This document shows, in pieces, positions 11,451 through 22,170 of a DNA stretch of 64,000 nt (its first letter is position 1; each line of letters opens with the position of its first letter). Source of the DNA: Amborella trichopoda (taxonomy: Eukaryota > Streptophyta > Magnoliopsida > Amborellales > Amborellaceae); NCBI RefSeq assembly GCF_000471905.2, contig NW_006500340.1, positions 3,633,054-3,697,053 of the forward strand, in the 5' to 3' direction. A program made the position numbers and the translations under genes. A model generated the notes under the pieces. It had not been told where the DNA came from. It saw nothing but the letters and a program-made list of their open reading frames with translations, and did not search any database.

Positions 11451-12235
11451 GAGATGACCCAAGATCTATTTTTCAAGCAATTATTGATGCAACTATTGAT
11501 GCTAATCAATCAGAAACTTAATATACGAACCTAACAATTAGATAAAGGAATAAGCAAATAATCAGCAAAAACGGAGAGAAGTCTACTACAAACCAGTTAA
11601 TATAAGTAACAGTCCTAACTTTTACACAAAATATAATTTTAAATTGCATGGAAGAAAGAAACTTATACTAAAAACAACTTATATAAAAACACTTACATAT
11701 TACAGATGCAATAGCTTGTAAAGAGCCTCCACTCTTCTGGACAAAAACTCGGTAGACTATTTTGGTTACAATCACACATGTACAAATCCCACATTCACTC
11801 AGTTTTGGGATGGCTAGACACACCACCCGATATGCAGTGTACAAAATAAAAATACAGAAAGAGTAGAAAAGAGAGACAAGGGAGGAATAATAAGAGGTAG
11901 TAGAAGATCCTAATAGTAACCGTACAAAGGGTACAGAGAGTGTAGAGAGAGTTGCAGAGAGTACAGAGAGTATAGTATCGAGAGTATCACAGAGAGTGTA
12001 CAGAGAGTTACAGAGAGTAGAGTAGTATAGAGAGTACCGAGAGTTTCATAGAGAGTGCAGAGAGTACAAAAATTATGAAGCTTCAAAATGGAGCTTTGAG
12101 GAGACAAAAGAAGCAGAGCTTTTAGAAGTACAGTTCTGAGCAGAAGAAGAGAGATGAGCAGAGCTCAGAGAGATAGAGAAGAACAGAAGAGGAGAGATGA
12201 CTGGGGGAGAAGACTTGAAGAGAGCATCTCGGAGT
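11451..12235 (-). other. Viral leader region (copy B)
   Basis: This is the reverse-strand equivalent of the copy A leader. Next to the primer site is an AT-rich part holding the conserved 'ggtggtgtgtctagcca' stretch, then a block of 'gagagtacagagagt' units. The left end (about 12200-12235) still matches the bases just downstream of the copy A TATA box, but no TATA box follows. Copy B thus stops close to the presumed pregenomic RNA start. Confidence 0.6.
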
Positions 12236-12372
12236 GAATCCAGAGATAATAATTGTTCTGACTCTGAAGAAGATAATAATTGTCTTTGTAATATGCTTTC
12301 TGAAGAAGAAAATTTAATCATAGAGATAATTGACAAAATAACATATCCGGAGGCGAAAAAAGAAGCCTTTTC
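12236..12372 (+). pseudogene. Inverted fragment of viral spacer region at B/C junction
   Basis: About 135 bases on the + strand encode the acidic spacer that lies after the zinc knuckle (DSEEDNNCLCNMLSEEENL, then IIEIIDKIT). It is flanked on both sides by - strand viral sequence, so it is a small filler inverted relative to copies B and C. It is closest by eye to the same segment of copy B. Confidence 0.7.
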
Positions 12373-12900
12373 TGATAAACCTTTTCACTCATATTGTCCA
12401 AAAGGGACATTGAAGGCAGTTTTATATCTATCTTTCTCAGCAATATGGATCTGCCAGTACCCAGGCTTTAAGTCAAATTTTGAAAAGATGAAAGCATTTA
12501 CAAGTCTATCAAGTAAATCCCTTTTATTTGGTATAGGATACCTTATCCATCGCAGGACTTTATTAAGAGGCTTATAATTTATTACCAATCGAGGAACCTC
12601 TCTTTCTTTCTCAGAAGCCTTTTCCACATAGAATGCTGAACAACTCCAGGGAGAAGAACTTTTCCTGATAAGCTTTTTCTGCAATAGGTTATCAATTTTG
12701 TTTTTGCAAATTTCTAGAAGCCGCGGGTTCATTTGTATGGGCCTGGCTTTAGTAGGTATTTTTCTTTCATGAAAATCAATCTCATATGGCAAAGTTACAA
12801 TATGCTTTTTTCTATTCCAAAAGGCATTTGGCAAATCAGCGCATACATCTGTTTCTATATTGGTTTTAATATTTTCAATTATTGTTTTATTTTTAGGGGT
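12373..12900 (-). pseudogene. Reverse transcriptase N-terminal part (copy C)
   Basis: The - strand frame 12834-12385 encodes the fingers and palm start of a pararetroviral RT. Visible are KIPTKARPIQMNP, then KKLIRKSSSPWSCSAFYVEK, VPRLVINYKPLNK and FSKFDLKPGYWQI. The SKFDL Asp is one of the catalytic residues. After FNVPFGQYE a Trp codon has become a TGA stop, and about 10 codons later the copy breaks at the junction. The YxDD box and the rest of RT are absent. In the virus this enzyme copies pregenomic RNA into DNA. Confidence 0.8.
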
Positions 12901-13810
12901 TAAGAGCTTATCCTCAACTATTTTATATTTAGCTCTTCTTTGAGGTGGTACAAAAACTTTTCTTTATTAGAAATCGTTTCTTTAATATTATTCACTTCTC
13001 TGACTTTGGGTTTTTCAATGAACTCAAATTTTACATTATGGCCTTCTATATTAGCTTCGATTCTTGAACTATCTATTTTTATAGGATATACCATGTTAAA
13101 AAATAGTGTCCCCAGTATTACGGATTAGCTTAATCCTTTTACCATGATAAAAGGAAATTCAAAGCAATTACCATTATTGCAGACTACATTATCTGAAAGT
13201 TTATAATTTATGACCATCCTACTACTATCTGCTGTATTTAATATTTGAGTTGTTTTACTAAAATATTTTGTAGGAACAAGTCTTCCGTTTATGCAGTTCA
13301 AGTCAGCTCCTGAGTCTATTAATGCAAGAGTCTGGAAGCTGTATTCCTTATGGACTAATATTTTTACTAATGTGAACCATTTTTGAGTAACAACTTTATT
13401 AAGTAGATTAACATAATTACCATTTTGTATTGTGTTAGAAGATTCTAGTTCTTCATCTATTAGGGACAAAGGCTTTTTATATTTACTTATAATCTCATCA
13501 AATTCTAGCTCTTCATCTGTATTGGCAGGACTATCTTCTTTAGCGTCAGAGGCTAATTCTAGAATTTGTACCCTATTCTTTAGGGTTTTTAATTCATTTT
13601 TTACTTCATTGATTTCTTGCCTTAATTCAGATATGGATGGTTCCTTTTGAGTAATATTATTATCTTCAACTCTCCCAAGAATTTTAGCAAAGCTATAATC
13701 TTCTCGAGTTGGAACAAGAGGAGAGGGTTTTTTATTTGTTTTAGCCATATGGATATACTGGACTAAGGCTTCTCGTTTAGCCTCAAGATCTGTTATTTTA
13801 TCTATTATAT
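12901..13810 (-). pseudogene. Retropepsin and coiled-coil spacer (copy C)
   Basis: On the - strand the long frame 14258-13125 includes an acidic coiled-coil segment and then the protease signature LALIDSGADLNC with its flap region. A stop at 13125 (KGLS then stop) cuts the frame just before the second hydrophobic strand. The remaining protease C-terminus is in another frame (about 13120-12940). The domain processes the polyprotein in live relatives. Confidence 0.75.
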
Positions 13811-14300
13811 CGATAATTAGATTGTCTTCCTTAGAGAGTGTATTACAAAAGCAGTTAGTAATATTGTCTTCTGAATTCGAACTGCTAAGAATTAAATCCT
13901 CATTCTCTATTTCCCCAACTAGATGTTCTGTATCAGAAGGGGACGAACTATCAGAAGATTCTTCCTCTATTTGTATAATCTGAAACAATTGGCTTCTGAT
14001 ATTGTCATCTAATTGTAAAGCATCTATTTTCTTTTTTATCCTGCATTTATTTTTATAGTGTCCTACCTTGCCACAATTGTGGCAAATAGGTATTTTTCTT
14101 TTTCTCCCGAATTTCTTGAAACTATTTTTGGGGGAGAGTTTTTTAGAAAATTTTTCCTTGGTAGAAGCTTTATTGGTATATGGCTTACCTTTTATTCCTA
14201 TATTTTCTTTTATCGCATTCTTTAAACATAGGCAGAGTATTGTACTCAAATTGTTCACAGAAATCCCCTAATTCTTTTTTGCTTGTCATCTTTTGTTTTT
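13811..14300 (-). pseudogene. Zinc knuckle and acidic spacer (copy C, best preserved)
   Basis: The - strand reads a basic segment, then an intact CHNCGKVGHYKNKC zinc knuckle (about 14092-14050), then an acidic Ser/Asp/Glu spacer. This is the only copy in the window with an unaltered knuckle. The frame from 14258 continues into the protease. A frame change near 14215-14260 separates it from the coat core upstream. Confidence 0.75.
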
Positions 14301-15342
14301 TTAGTTACCTTTTTAACTTTAGATTTGTACAGAGAGCAAGCCCTTCTACACATATTTCTGCTGACAGCTCTCCGAGTGTATATAAAGAGGATGGAATTAT
14401 TCGTCCATGTTTATTCTTTAATCTCGTTTTGACCTTCTTAGCGAAGAGATGGGATAAACCGGCTATGAATTTTTCTTTCCAGTGATCCGATTTACTGTCT
14501 TCTCTGGAAAGGAGCCTAGAGAAGAATACATCCTTATACCACTTATAATGAGACAGAGTTGGGCATCTAAGGTTAGAAAGAAGGTCTTCAGATCTAGCAT
14601 CGAGTAATGCAGTACTTCCCACAAAATGGAGAGTGATAGTATATATCAAGGTATTGACTGCATCACTTTCACTATTGACTATGTCCTGACCATATTCATT
14701 TTTAACAACCCATTGCCTCGTGGCAGCTAGTATTTCTTCCTTTGAATTTTCTTCTATATGGAAATCCCACCATCCTCTTAGCCATCCAGTAAAACCGCAA
14801 ATAATGGCTTTAGCTATTTCTTGGTCATGATTCCCACTTATTTTGTATGCGGTTGCGTATATAGTCATATGTTTCACTGCATCGAGTATTTGATTTTCTG
14901 ACATTCCATCGATATTTCAATTAACAATTGTTCTTCCTGAATATGATACGGTGCTAGTAATCAAATCTTCTTCAAACTGAATATCTACAGGAGTGGGCCT
15001 TGGGTAATACATCCTAGTTTGAGAAGTTGGTCTTACTTTTCTTCCGTAGTCTATTCTATTTATTTCCAGATCTTCTGTTTTAAAAGCTTCTTCTATTTGT
15101 TGTATCTCACTATTAGATAGGGTTTCTTCTTGAAGTACCATGGCTGCTTGCTCAGTGCTTATTCCTTTTCCTTTTATGCTGAGCTTTGCTAGCTTTTTAA
15201 CCAATTCATCAATAAGCTCTTTATTGTCTTCCTTCTTTATTATTCCTTGTAGACTAAATTGTTCTTTAGAAAGTTCTGGAGGAGGTTTGAACAATAAAGC
15301 CTTTGTTTTTTCTTTAGGTATACTTTGGGGTTTACCAATCAT
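14301..15342 (-). pseudogene. Viral coat protein core and linker end (copy C)
   Basis: Two - strand frames, 15342-14917 and 14904-14305, are the same reading frame, separated by a stop at about 14917-14919 where a Trp codon would be expected (VN, stop, NIDGMSE). They cover the linker end, the capsid core (GWLRGWWDFHIEE, LSHYKWYKDVFFSR) and the tail. Only this nonsense change interrupts more than 1 kb, so copy C is the youngest-looking copy in this domain. Confidence 0.75.
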
Positions 15343-15961
15343 ATTTTCTATTCTCGTTGTTTGTTTTCCAATAGTTTGTAGACAGAGATTAGTATAATTA
15401 TTTTGTTCAATGATATGGGGTATAACATCTATCTTATGAGTATGATGTTCTATCTCTTTTGGAATGATTTTATAAGGAGAAGCCTTTGTTTCAGGCTTTT
15501 CTTTTAGTGTTCCTTTTAGCTGGAGGCTTTTTTCAGGAGGATGAATACTTTGTATTTCTTCTCCTTCATTGGTAGTAAAAGGTTTGATACTGATTTTCTA
15601 TAGTATTAAGACTAAAATCTTGGACTGGTATATCTTTTTCTTTTAGAGTATTCCTTAGCCAATCAAAGAATCCTATATTTTGTTTATTCTTTTTTACAAA
15701 CTTATTGAATCTTTTATGGAATGCATTTAATAATTCCCGAGGAAATTCAGCTAGATACCAATCTCATATTTCTCTATTTTCTTCAGACAAGAAGTCATTA
15801 TTGAGTCCTTCCTTGTCTATTCTAAATTTTTCCTCCTTTTGAAGAGTAAGGATATTGAAATCTAGATTAGAAGGTGTAGGGTCATTATCAAGAGAACTAG
15901 GTTCATATACCTTGTATATTGGCCTTTGGATATTACTATTTGTCCTTGTTAATCCATCCAA
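15343..15961 (-). pseudogene. Linker between movement and coat domains (copy C)
   Basis: The - strand frame 15961-15764 keeps the LDFNILTLQKEEKF motif that in copy A follows the four-base frameshift. Here the movement and linker parts are in one frame, which supports reading the copy A change as a later mutation. A stop follows at 15761-15763 (TGA for a Trp expected from copy A), then shifts near 15590. The remaining linker includes the KPETKASPYKIIPKE motif. Confidence 0.65.
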
Positions 15962-16900
15962 TACCGGCCTCTGTGGTATAGAAGAGGTAGAGTGCCTTGA
16001 AGGTATAGAGTGTCTAAAAGGTATTTGTAAGGAGTCTTCTGATAGGTTTATTTTAGTACGTCTATTTGAATTAAATTGTATTTCTATATCCCCATCAGGA
16101 TGCTCAATTATTTGGTCTGGGTCTCTATTAATTGGGATTCCGGACTATTGGTTTTCACAATGTAAAGATCAACTTTCTGGAAGGGTTATCTGAGACCAGC
16201 TTATAGATTTTGGTATGACCGTATTGGATTTTTCCATATTAGTTTGGAAGAACATGGTTTGTCCTTTGGTGTTCATTTGAAGAGCATTAGGACATGGAGT
16301 GTTCATCACTTTGTAACATATTCGGTATACTAGTGCAATATTTTGAGATCCTGAATTCATATCAAATCCCTGAGTTTTTATATTCAAGGTGAGGACTTTC
16401 AAAAGATTAGCGTCTGTTAAAGAGACTGAAAAGTTTGGAAAACAGTTAAAGTATATGGGGCCATTACAAAGACTAGATTCTATTATTCCTAGAAGGGAGT
16501 CAGAGAATTTCTTATGATGATCATCCCTTAGGCATAGCAAGACAGAATTATTTAATCCTAATCTAGTTAGAGGTTTTATGGCTATTTGGATAAGACCTAT
16601 ATGCAAATACTGATATTCTTTAGATTTATGATTTTGGATCATTCTATTAGAGAGTAGTTGGAAACTTTCTTGCTCATTAGTAATTGATATGCTTTGTTCT
16701 ACTGTTTTGATGGCAAAACTAGACTTAAATTCGAAAGTTCCTTTTCTATAAATATCAGTTATGGGGACCTTTGGAATATTCCAGTTTTGTATATGTTTTT
16801 CTATATTATCTATGGTTATTTCTTCTTTATTTTTTACTCGTAGTGTACTATTGGACGAGGAAGCTGTTCTACTGGATAGAGTCCTGATAAAATATGCCAT
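15962..16900 (-). pseudogene. Viral movement protein domain (copy C)
   Basis: The polyprotein start Met is at 16900. The open - strand frame runs 243 codons to 16169 and covers the whole 30K movement core (PLTRLGLNNSVLLCLRD, GPIYFNCFPNFSVSLTDA, ALVYRICYKVMNTP). A stop at about 16169-16171 ends it, with another stop about 10 codons later. The tail with DGDIEIQFNSNRRT can be followed to 15962. This is the most complete movement domain in the window, but it is still interrupted. Confidence 0.8.
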
Positions 16901-17092
16901 TTAAGATAATGGGTGAATACTGAGTCAATCGGAAACAGTCCCTGTACCTTTTCGCGGCTCTTCTTGGCCTTTTTGGTAGTGCGGGTCACGACGACTTTTG
17001 GTTTACTTCCTTATTATCTTTATGGTAAATTTTATTATGTTTCTAACCTTTAGAACAATACCTAGAACTACAGTTCACCACTGTAAACTTGT

Positions 17093-17105
17093 GGCTCTGA
17101 TACCA
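17093..17105 (-). other. Primer binding site for initiator Met-tRNA (copy C)
   Basis: GGCTCTGATACCA on the + strand, as in copy B, lies about 190 bases upstream of the copy C start codon. It confirms the - strand orientation and supports use of the Met at 16900 as the polyprotein start. Confidence 0.85.
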
Positions 17106-17430
17106 AAGATGGACCAAGATCAATAAAGATGTTTTGAGATCAAATTTAAAATAGTTTTTAATAATACACAAACTTTATGAAGAGAAATAATATGAAGCAG
17201 ATAATACATAATAATGGAGAGATATCAACCACAATCCAATTCACATAAGAAATATTCCTAACTTTTAAACATACTATTAATTTAGCTTGCATAATTAGAC
17301 AAACGAAAGAAAATTTACATGTGGCACTTGCAAAAACTAGAAAACAACTTCCACTCGTCTGGGCAGTCGCTCGGTAGAGAGTCCAGTTACAATCACACAT
17401 AAATAATCACTCTTCGGTATGGCTAGAATA
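17106..17430 (-). other. Viral leader, truncated (copy C)
   Basis: The leader homologous to copy A about 2395-2699 is present in reverse, including 'actgcccagacgagtggaag' and the 'agccataccgaagagt' stretch. It breaks near 17430, so the CT-rich half and the promoter are missing from copy C. Confidence 0.6.
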
Positions 17431-17536
17431 CTAACTGCTTTTGTAATACACTCTCTAAGGAAGAAAATCTAATTATCGATATAATAGATAAAATAACTGA
17501 TCCTGAGGCTAAACGAGAAGCCTTAGTCCAGTATAT

Positions 17537-17538
<2 letters not shown>
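17431..17538 (+). pseudogene. Inverted viral spacer fragment at right border
   Basis: This + strand fragment of about 108 bases matches the reverse complement of copy C at about 13747-13855 with only a few mismatches. It encodes the NLIIDIIDKIT part of the acidic spacer. It is joined to the copy C leader on the left and runs straight into a TA repeat on the right, so it forms the outer edge of the viral locus. Confidence 0.75.
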
Positions 17539-17571
<33 letters not shown>

Positions 17572-17580
17572 TAGATATAT
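17539..17580. repeat. TA microsatellite at right border of viral locus
   Basis: An uninterrupted AT dinucleotide tract of about 31 bases is followed by a 'gatagatatat' tail. It directly abuts the last recognisable viral base. Florendovirus integrants have been reported next to TA repeats, so this is probably the target site. Confidence 0.8.
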
Positions 17581-18583
17581 GTCATGTGAAATATTTCTTC
17601 TAGAATATATGGACAGATATGTTGTTTGTTTGGTCTTGTTGAGCATGGCTTTGAAGAGTTCCTCACTTCCTCTCATATGAGAGACTGTGTAGTTCTGAAC
17701 TCTTCATCTGCATATACCATCATAGCACTTAATCCATGGACCAGACATGATATTGTCTCATTCCTTTAGTTTTTACCCTCAGTGGTTGTTTGTTACTTCA
17801 TCTCATTGCATGACAACACAGAGTGGCGAGCTTTGTTGCCCTCTTCCCCTAAGCTAGTGACATTATTTAGGTTTTATTGTGGTACACCAACATTTTCAGT
17901 GTTCAATGAACAGCCAAATGGATGTCAGTATGATAAGCATGTTAGGGTTTTCAATATGACAGTCATAGTGCAATAACTTGAACCCTGGAACAGGTGCCTG
18001 GGACACGTCAGTAATGAATATATGCAAATCTACATATAAATATGTGTTTTTATGAAATTGGATTTATGTTACACCTGAACGCATGTATATAGGTATTCAG
18101 GCTCTCAGTGGTTAGTTCTACAGGGACGCAAGAGTGTGTCTGATATTTGGTCTAGCCTACCATAGAAGAAAACTTGTGTATATAAAGTTTAGCAAAATAT
18201 GAAGTAAACTTGAAGTGTTATCTAAACTCATCATGACATTAATAACTTAGTATATCTGAAATCATAGTATTGATAATTTATATCGTGTAGGATTGACATG
18301 AAGAATGAAATGAAGCTCTTGGATAACGGTGACATACATGACTGCAAAAGCAAGTATTCATAGTGATCCTGTTATGTTTTTGTTCAAATACCTTCCCTGA
18401 TAACACATGAGGGCAGTTTGGTCAAATGTTGTTTTGCAAGAGGTGTAAGCATTTTTTATCTATCAAATAACCTTAAATTGGGAATCCACCTTAAGAAATA
18501 ACTGGTCTTGTAGAGTATGCCATATTGGCTTATGTTTTGACTACATAGGCATACCATGGTGACCATATGAGCTATGAGACAAG
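17581..18583. other. Unassigned host flank
   Basis: No gene is recognised. Short open stretches exist (for example 17782-17976 on the + strand), but they show no motif and are bounded by stops. It may be remains of a displaced host sequence. The 5' part of the truncated KPHMT duplicate is not found here. Confidence 0.4.
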
Positions 18584-18591
18584 GTCCTGAC

Positions 18592-19105
18592 CATAGTTGT
18601 TGGGAGCTGGATCCCGAATGGTTCTGGATAGGGGGCGGGATCGATGGATGATGGATCGAGTCTCACCGAAAGTTCCTTAATAGGGATCGAGATCCGTACA
18701 ATATTAAATCTAAGGAACTCAATCGTTGTGTTCTAGGGATTGAGCTTCCAAATTAGATAGGATCGAGTTCCCCAATTGGATAGGAACAGCGCCAATGCCT
18801 AGTCACTACGAGCTTCGTGTATCGTTCCTAATGATATCTTCCTCTTTCTATAGTTCTCTAGTATGTGCACTCATGGTCTTGCATGCCAATACAGCTGCCT
18901 ATTTGTGTATGATTCATCAGCTGAAAATATTGATTGTAGGGGGCTGGAATTCAATGTCCGTAAGATATTAAACTAAGGAATTCGATCCCTGTGTTCTAGG
19001 GATCAAGATCTAAAATGAGATCAATAGGAAATCCCTTTTTTGGGATCTCAGGATCGAGCTTCTAGAACAGTTAGCCTACCAAACTACATGATCCCAATAA
19101 CTATG
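18592..19105. mobile_element. hAT-like miniature element with 8-bp target duplication
   Basis: The element begins CATAGTTGTTGGGA and ends with the inverted match TCCCAATAACTATG (one mismatch). It is flanked by GTCCTGAC (18584-18591) and GTCCCGAC (19106-19113), an 8-bp target duplication with one mismatch, as hAT transposases make. The 514-bp interior is non-coding and rich in 'gggatcgag'-type GATC motifs. A related element lies at 59857-60393. Confidence 0.7.
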
Positions 19106-19113
19106 GTCCCGAC

Positions 19114-20469
19114 CATGCTTCATTTCGGACTAGAGAATTGAATTATGTGGGGATGTATACAACATATATTCTTTGGCAACACCTACAAGTTGTTACTTAT
19201 GGGGGCCCCATGGCCTGCATGAGGATTTTGACTGCTTTGTCGTTGATTCTATACCTTGTGTTGAGGAGCCTTTCATCATGTTCCCATAGAGATCCCTGGA
19301 TGATTTTTTTCCCTGATAAGTAACAACTTTTAGGAAAGATAACGGGCAATGTACAATCATGGTATATAGGTCAAAGGGATAACGAGATATAATCCCTTGA
19401 TGGTGCCTAATAGGAAATTGTCTATTCGCTCATTCCTGCTGCCATACTCAAAGGCTAGTTTTATGATCTTCCTGTCCCAGTCGGAAAAGAGTTACTGATC
19501 ATCTCACGTTGTTTATAGATCATATTGAGAGAGTAAGGGTGATAGAGAAGCTAGTACACAGTTTTGCAATTGTTCATATCATTGTCAGGTTGTGGATTTC
19601 TAGTCAAGCATTGCTTCAGAGACTTGATGTTGCCGATATGGCTTTTATTGTTAGATTCCTCTTTTCTTGTCAATTCTTGTATGGAAGTTGGAGGAAGTTT
19701 TCTGGGAATAAATATCTGTAATTTTGCATATAGTCTAAAAAGTAGAATTTGAAATGTTTGAATTTGTTATCCTAGATTAGTGCTGTAATTCTATTTGCGT
19801 AGATATTATATATGGCCATCATCCTTCAACCTAGTATATAAGATGCGTGTTTTATTGTTTGCACATCGGATCTTTGTTTTACTAACATGCTCTTAGTGCT
19901 AGGGTTGAGTGTTGAACCACGTTTTGAAATGTATATCTAAATTGAAATCCTTACATGTTTTGAAATGAGTTGGATCTAAATTGAAATAAGTAGAGATTTA
20001 CTGGATCTTCATTGAGAGGTTCCGATCTGGAAGATTCTTTTTCCAGATGTCGAATTCTAGTAATTAGTCATGTGATTTCAGCTAATATAGATATTTTATA
20101 TGACTATCAGTTGCAAAATTCTTAATATTTTTCATTTTATTATCCAAAAGTAAGCCTGGCATTCCGCCCTATTATTTTGGGGACAAACTCATAAATGGTG
20201 AGCAAGACTTTTGCAAATTCACTATGCACAAATTACATTTAACTATTCACAAATGTCAAATCTAAAGAAAATATTAAATAATAAATACGAAATCTAAAGA
20301 AAATATTGTTTAAGAATGGAAACTAAAAAAAAAATTGAGACATTGAAAAATATTACTGTTATTCTCTTTCAATGTTTAGAAAGAAAAAATGTGCTTCAGC
20401 GGAACAGGGTCCCTAATAGGTTTCAGATAGTGTCTCAAGATAAGCAAACCAAAAATTAAGGTTTAATTT
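19114..20469. other. Unassigned intergenic stretch
   Basis: AT-rich sequence with a few short + strand open stretches (19138-19323, 19509-19721) that are hydrophobic but match no family recognised here. They could be relics of a degraded gene. No splice structure or conserved motif is visible. Confidence 0.35.
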
Positions 20470-22170
20470 TACTTTTTCTTTAATAAAGTAGAGCTTATTT
20501 TCTTTTACTTCTACTGAAGTTAGGCGCTAAGTTGTTTTTTATGTAAGCATTCCCCCGCCCAAGTACAGAAAATAACATTTTATGGCTAACCAGAGGTTTC
20601 TTTACTCCCACCAAATCCTCAAGTAACGAAATATCGAAGGCACCTAGCTCTTATGGAGCCTCACCTCAAAGTGGTACCTAGGTGCCCACTTTTTATACTC
20701 AAGCGTGAGGTTGTACTTCTGATTGGATGATATGAATTTCTCTGGTCGAAGCCTATGCCCTCTAGCTGCTGAATAGGCTATTCAGTTAATCAATTTGATC
20801 TGTTGCAGGTTGTTAGAGATATCGATATTGAAAATGTAAACCTCTGTTCTCTAATTTGCGTTCTACTTTGGCATGTCAATTCTCTTGCTGTACCTAAATT
20901 GATTAAGAAAGAGTATGCATCTAAAAAAGTGGAATATTTTGACAAAACACAAGTGCACAGAGGATGCCATAGAAGGGTGGGTCCAGTAGCTACTCTCGAG
21001 AAATATACTTTGAAGATGACTCCTTTGTGTGTGTGTCTGAGAGAGAGAGAGAGAGAGCATTTAGTGAATTCACATTCTGCTAGGTATGAGAATTAGAGAA
21101 TGAACTGGACATTTTGGAACGAAGTGCATGAGTCCCATCATGTTTTGTATGTTGTCTTGCGCATCTTTATAAGGTTTGAAAACTCATTCATTAACCACCA
21201 TAAAGAAAAAGGCCCTCATTCGTAAACTCATTGGGTTACTAATCAGAGGAAAAACCTCAACATATCTTGTGATTTACCAAAGATAAAACACATTGTATTA
21301 AAGAGAATTTGATAGTGAAACTGTTAGTTGCAGGTAGGTTTCATGGTATAGCAAGGACTAAAACATGGTAAAGTTTCATACATTGGTTTACACTTCTGTG
21401 ATTTTAGATGCTCTCTTTCCCTCTCTTTTGTGTGTGATGCATGAGGCTGCTTAATTCTGGTTATGGTTCCCCCTCAATTTTTATTTAACTATGAAGAATC
21501 TGACATTTGACATTTCTTAGATCTTGCTGTACCATGATTTGCTTGGCATGCTCCAACACCCTCACCATGCTATGGTACGTAGAGAGTGTGTGTGTGTTCT
21601 CAGTTCTTTGCAATTGTTGGCGCTGAAAAGGTTGTTTAATGGTTGATTTTCAGGTGGTTCCCAAGTTTTGTAAACAATATGGACATGTGGGTGCTGAGAT
21701 AAATAGAGCTCTATCAGATTTCAGAGAAGAAGTGGTCAATCATTCGTTTCCAGGTCCTGAACACACACCGTACAGGATTAGCAGTGATGCTTTAGATGGA
21801 TTTTTGAATGAGCTCGAGAGGAGAGGGTTGAGTAAAGCAGCTTCATCAGCCGCTGCTGCAGCTGAGAAGGATGAGAAGGTGAGCAGACCTCTCTCTCTCT
21901 CTCTCATACACATTCATTTGATGCATTTTTAACAACTATTTACAGGTGATGAGAGATGAAGAAGAGAATGATGGTGCCCCGATTTCCTTGACTTCGGTTA
22001 CTGAGGGTCCATGACTTAGTTTATTATGGGGTCTCTCTCTACCATGACTTAGTTACTATGGGTCTCTCTGGCATGGCAATGGAAGTGAAAGATTCTAGGA
22101 CGCTTGGCTCCTTTAGGACAAATTAGTGTGTTTCTATTGGAATGACAGTGAAGTGGCACTTGAAAAGCTT
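20470..22170 (+). pseudogene. Partial duplicate of KPHMT (intron 4 end to exon 7)
   Basis: This segment is paralogous to 33,725-35,375. It carries equivalents of KPHMT exons 5 (21521-21574), 6 (21654-21878) and 7 (21946-22014) with intact GT-AG borders and no frameshift. The encoded 75-residue exon 6 differs from the full gene at about eight residues. The last exon runs longer because of changes near the stop (TGA at 22012-22014). Exons 1-4, including the metal-binding and active-site parts, are missing upstream, so it cannot make the enzyme alone. Splicing signals are kept, so transcripts from a fortuitous promoter are possible but not shown. Confidence 0.85.

Noticed and set aside
12073..12336. 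- strand 87-codon frame at the B/C junction
   Set aside because: Antisense of the viral spacer fragment and leader; no protein similarity.
17158..17400. 80-codon - strand frame in the copy C leader
   Set aside because: Lies wholly in the viral untranslated leader and has no conserved counterpart in copy A.
1..17580. An LTR retrotransposon instead of a pararetrovirus
   Set aside because: No long terminal repeats flank the primer sites, and a 30K movement protein and capsid core of caulimovirid type are present.
17782..19721. Possible degraded host gene between the virus and the KPHMT duplicate
   Set aside because: Short hydrophobic open stretches only. No family motif or consistent exon structure could be supported.
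21000..22014. A functional second KPHMT gene
   Set aside because: Exons 1-4 with the catalytic and metal-binding motifs are absent upstream.
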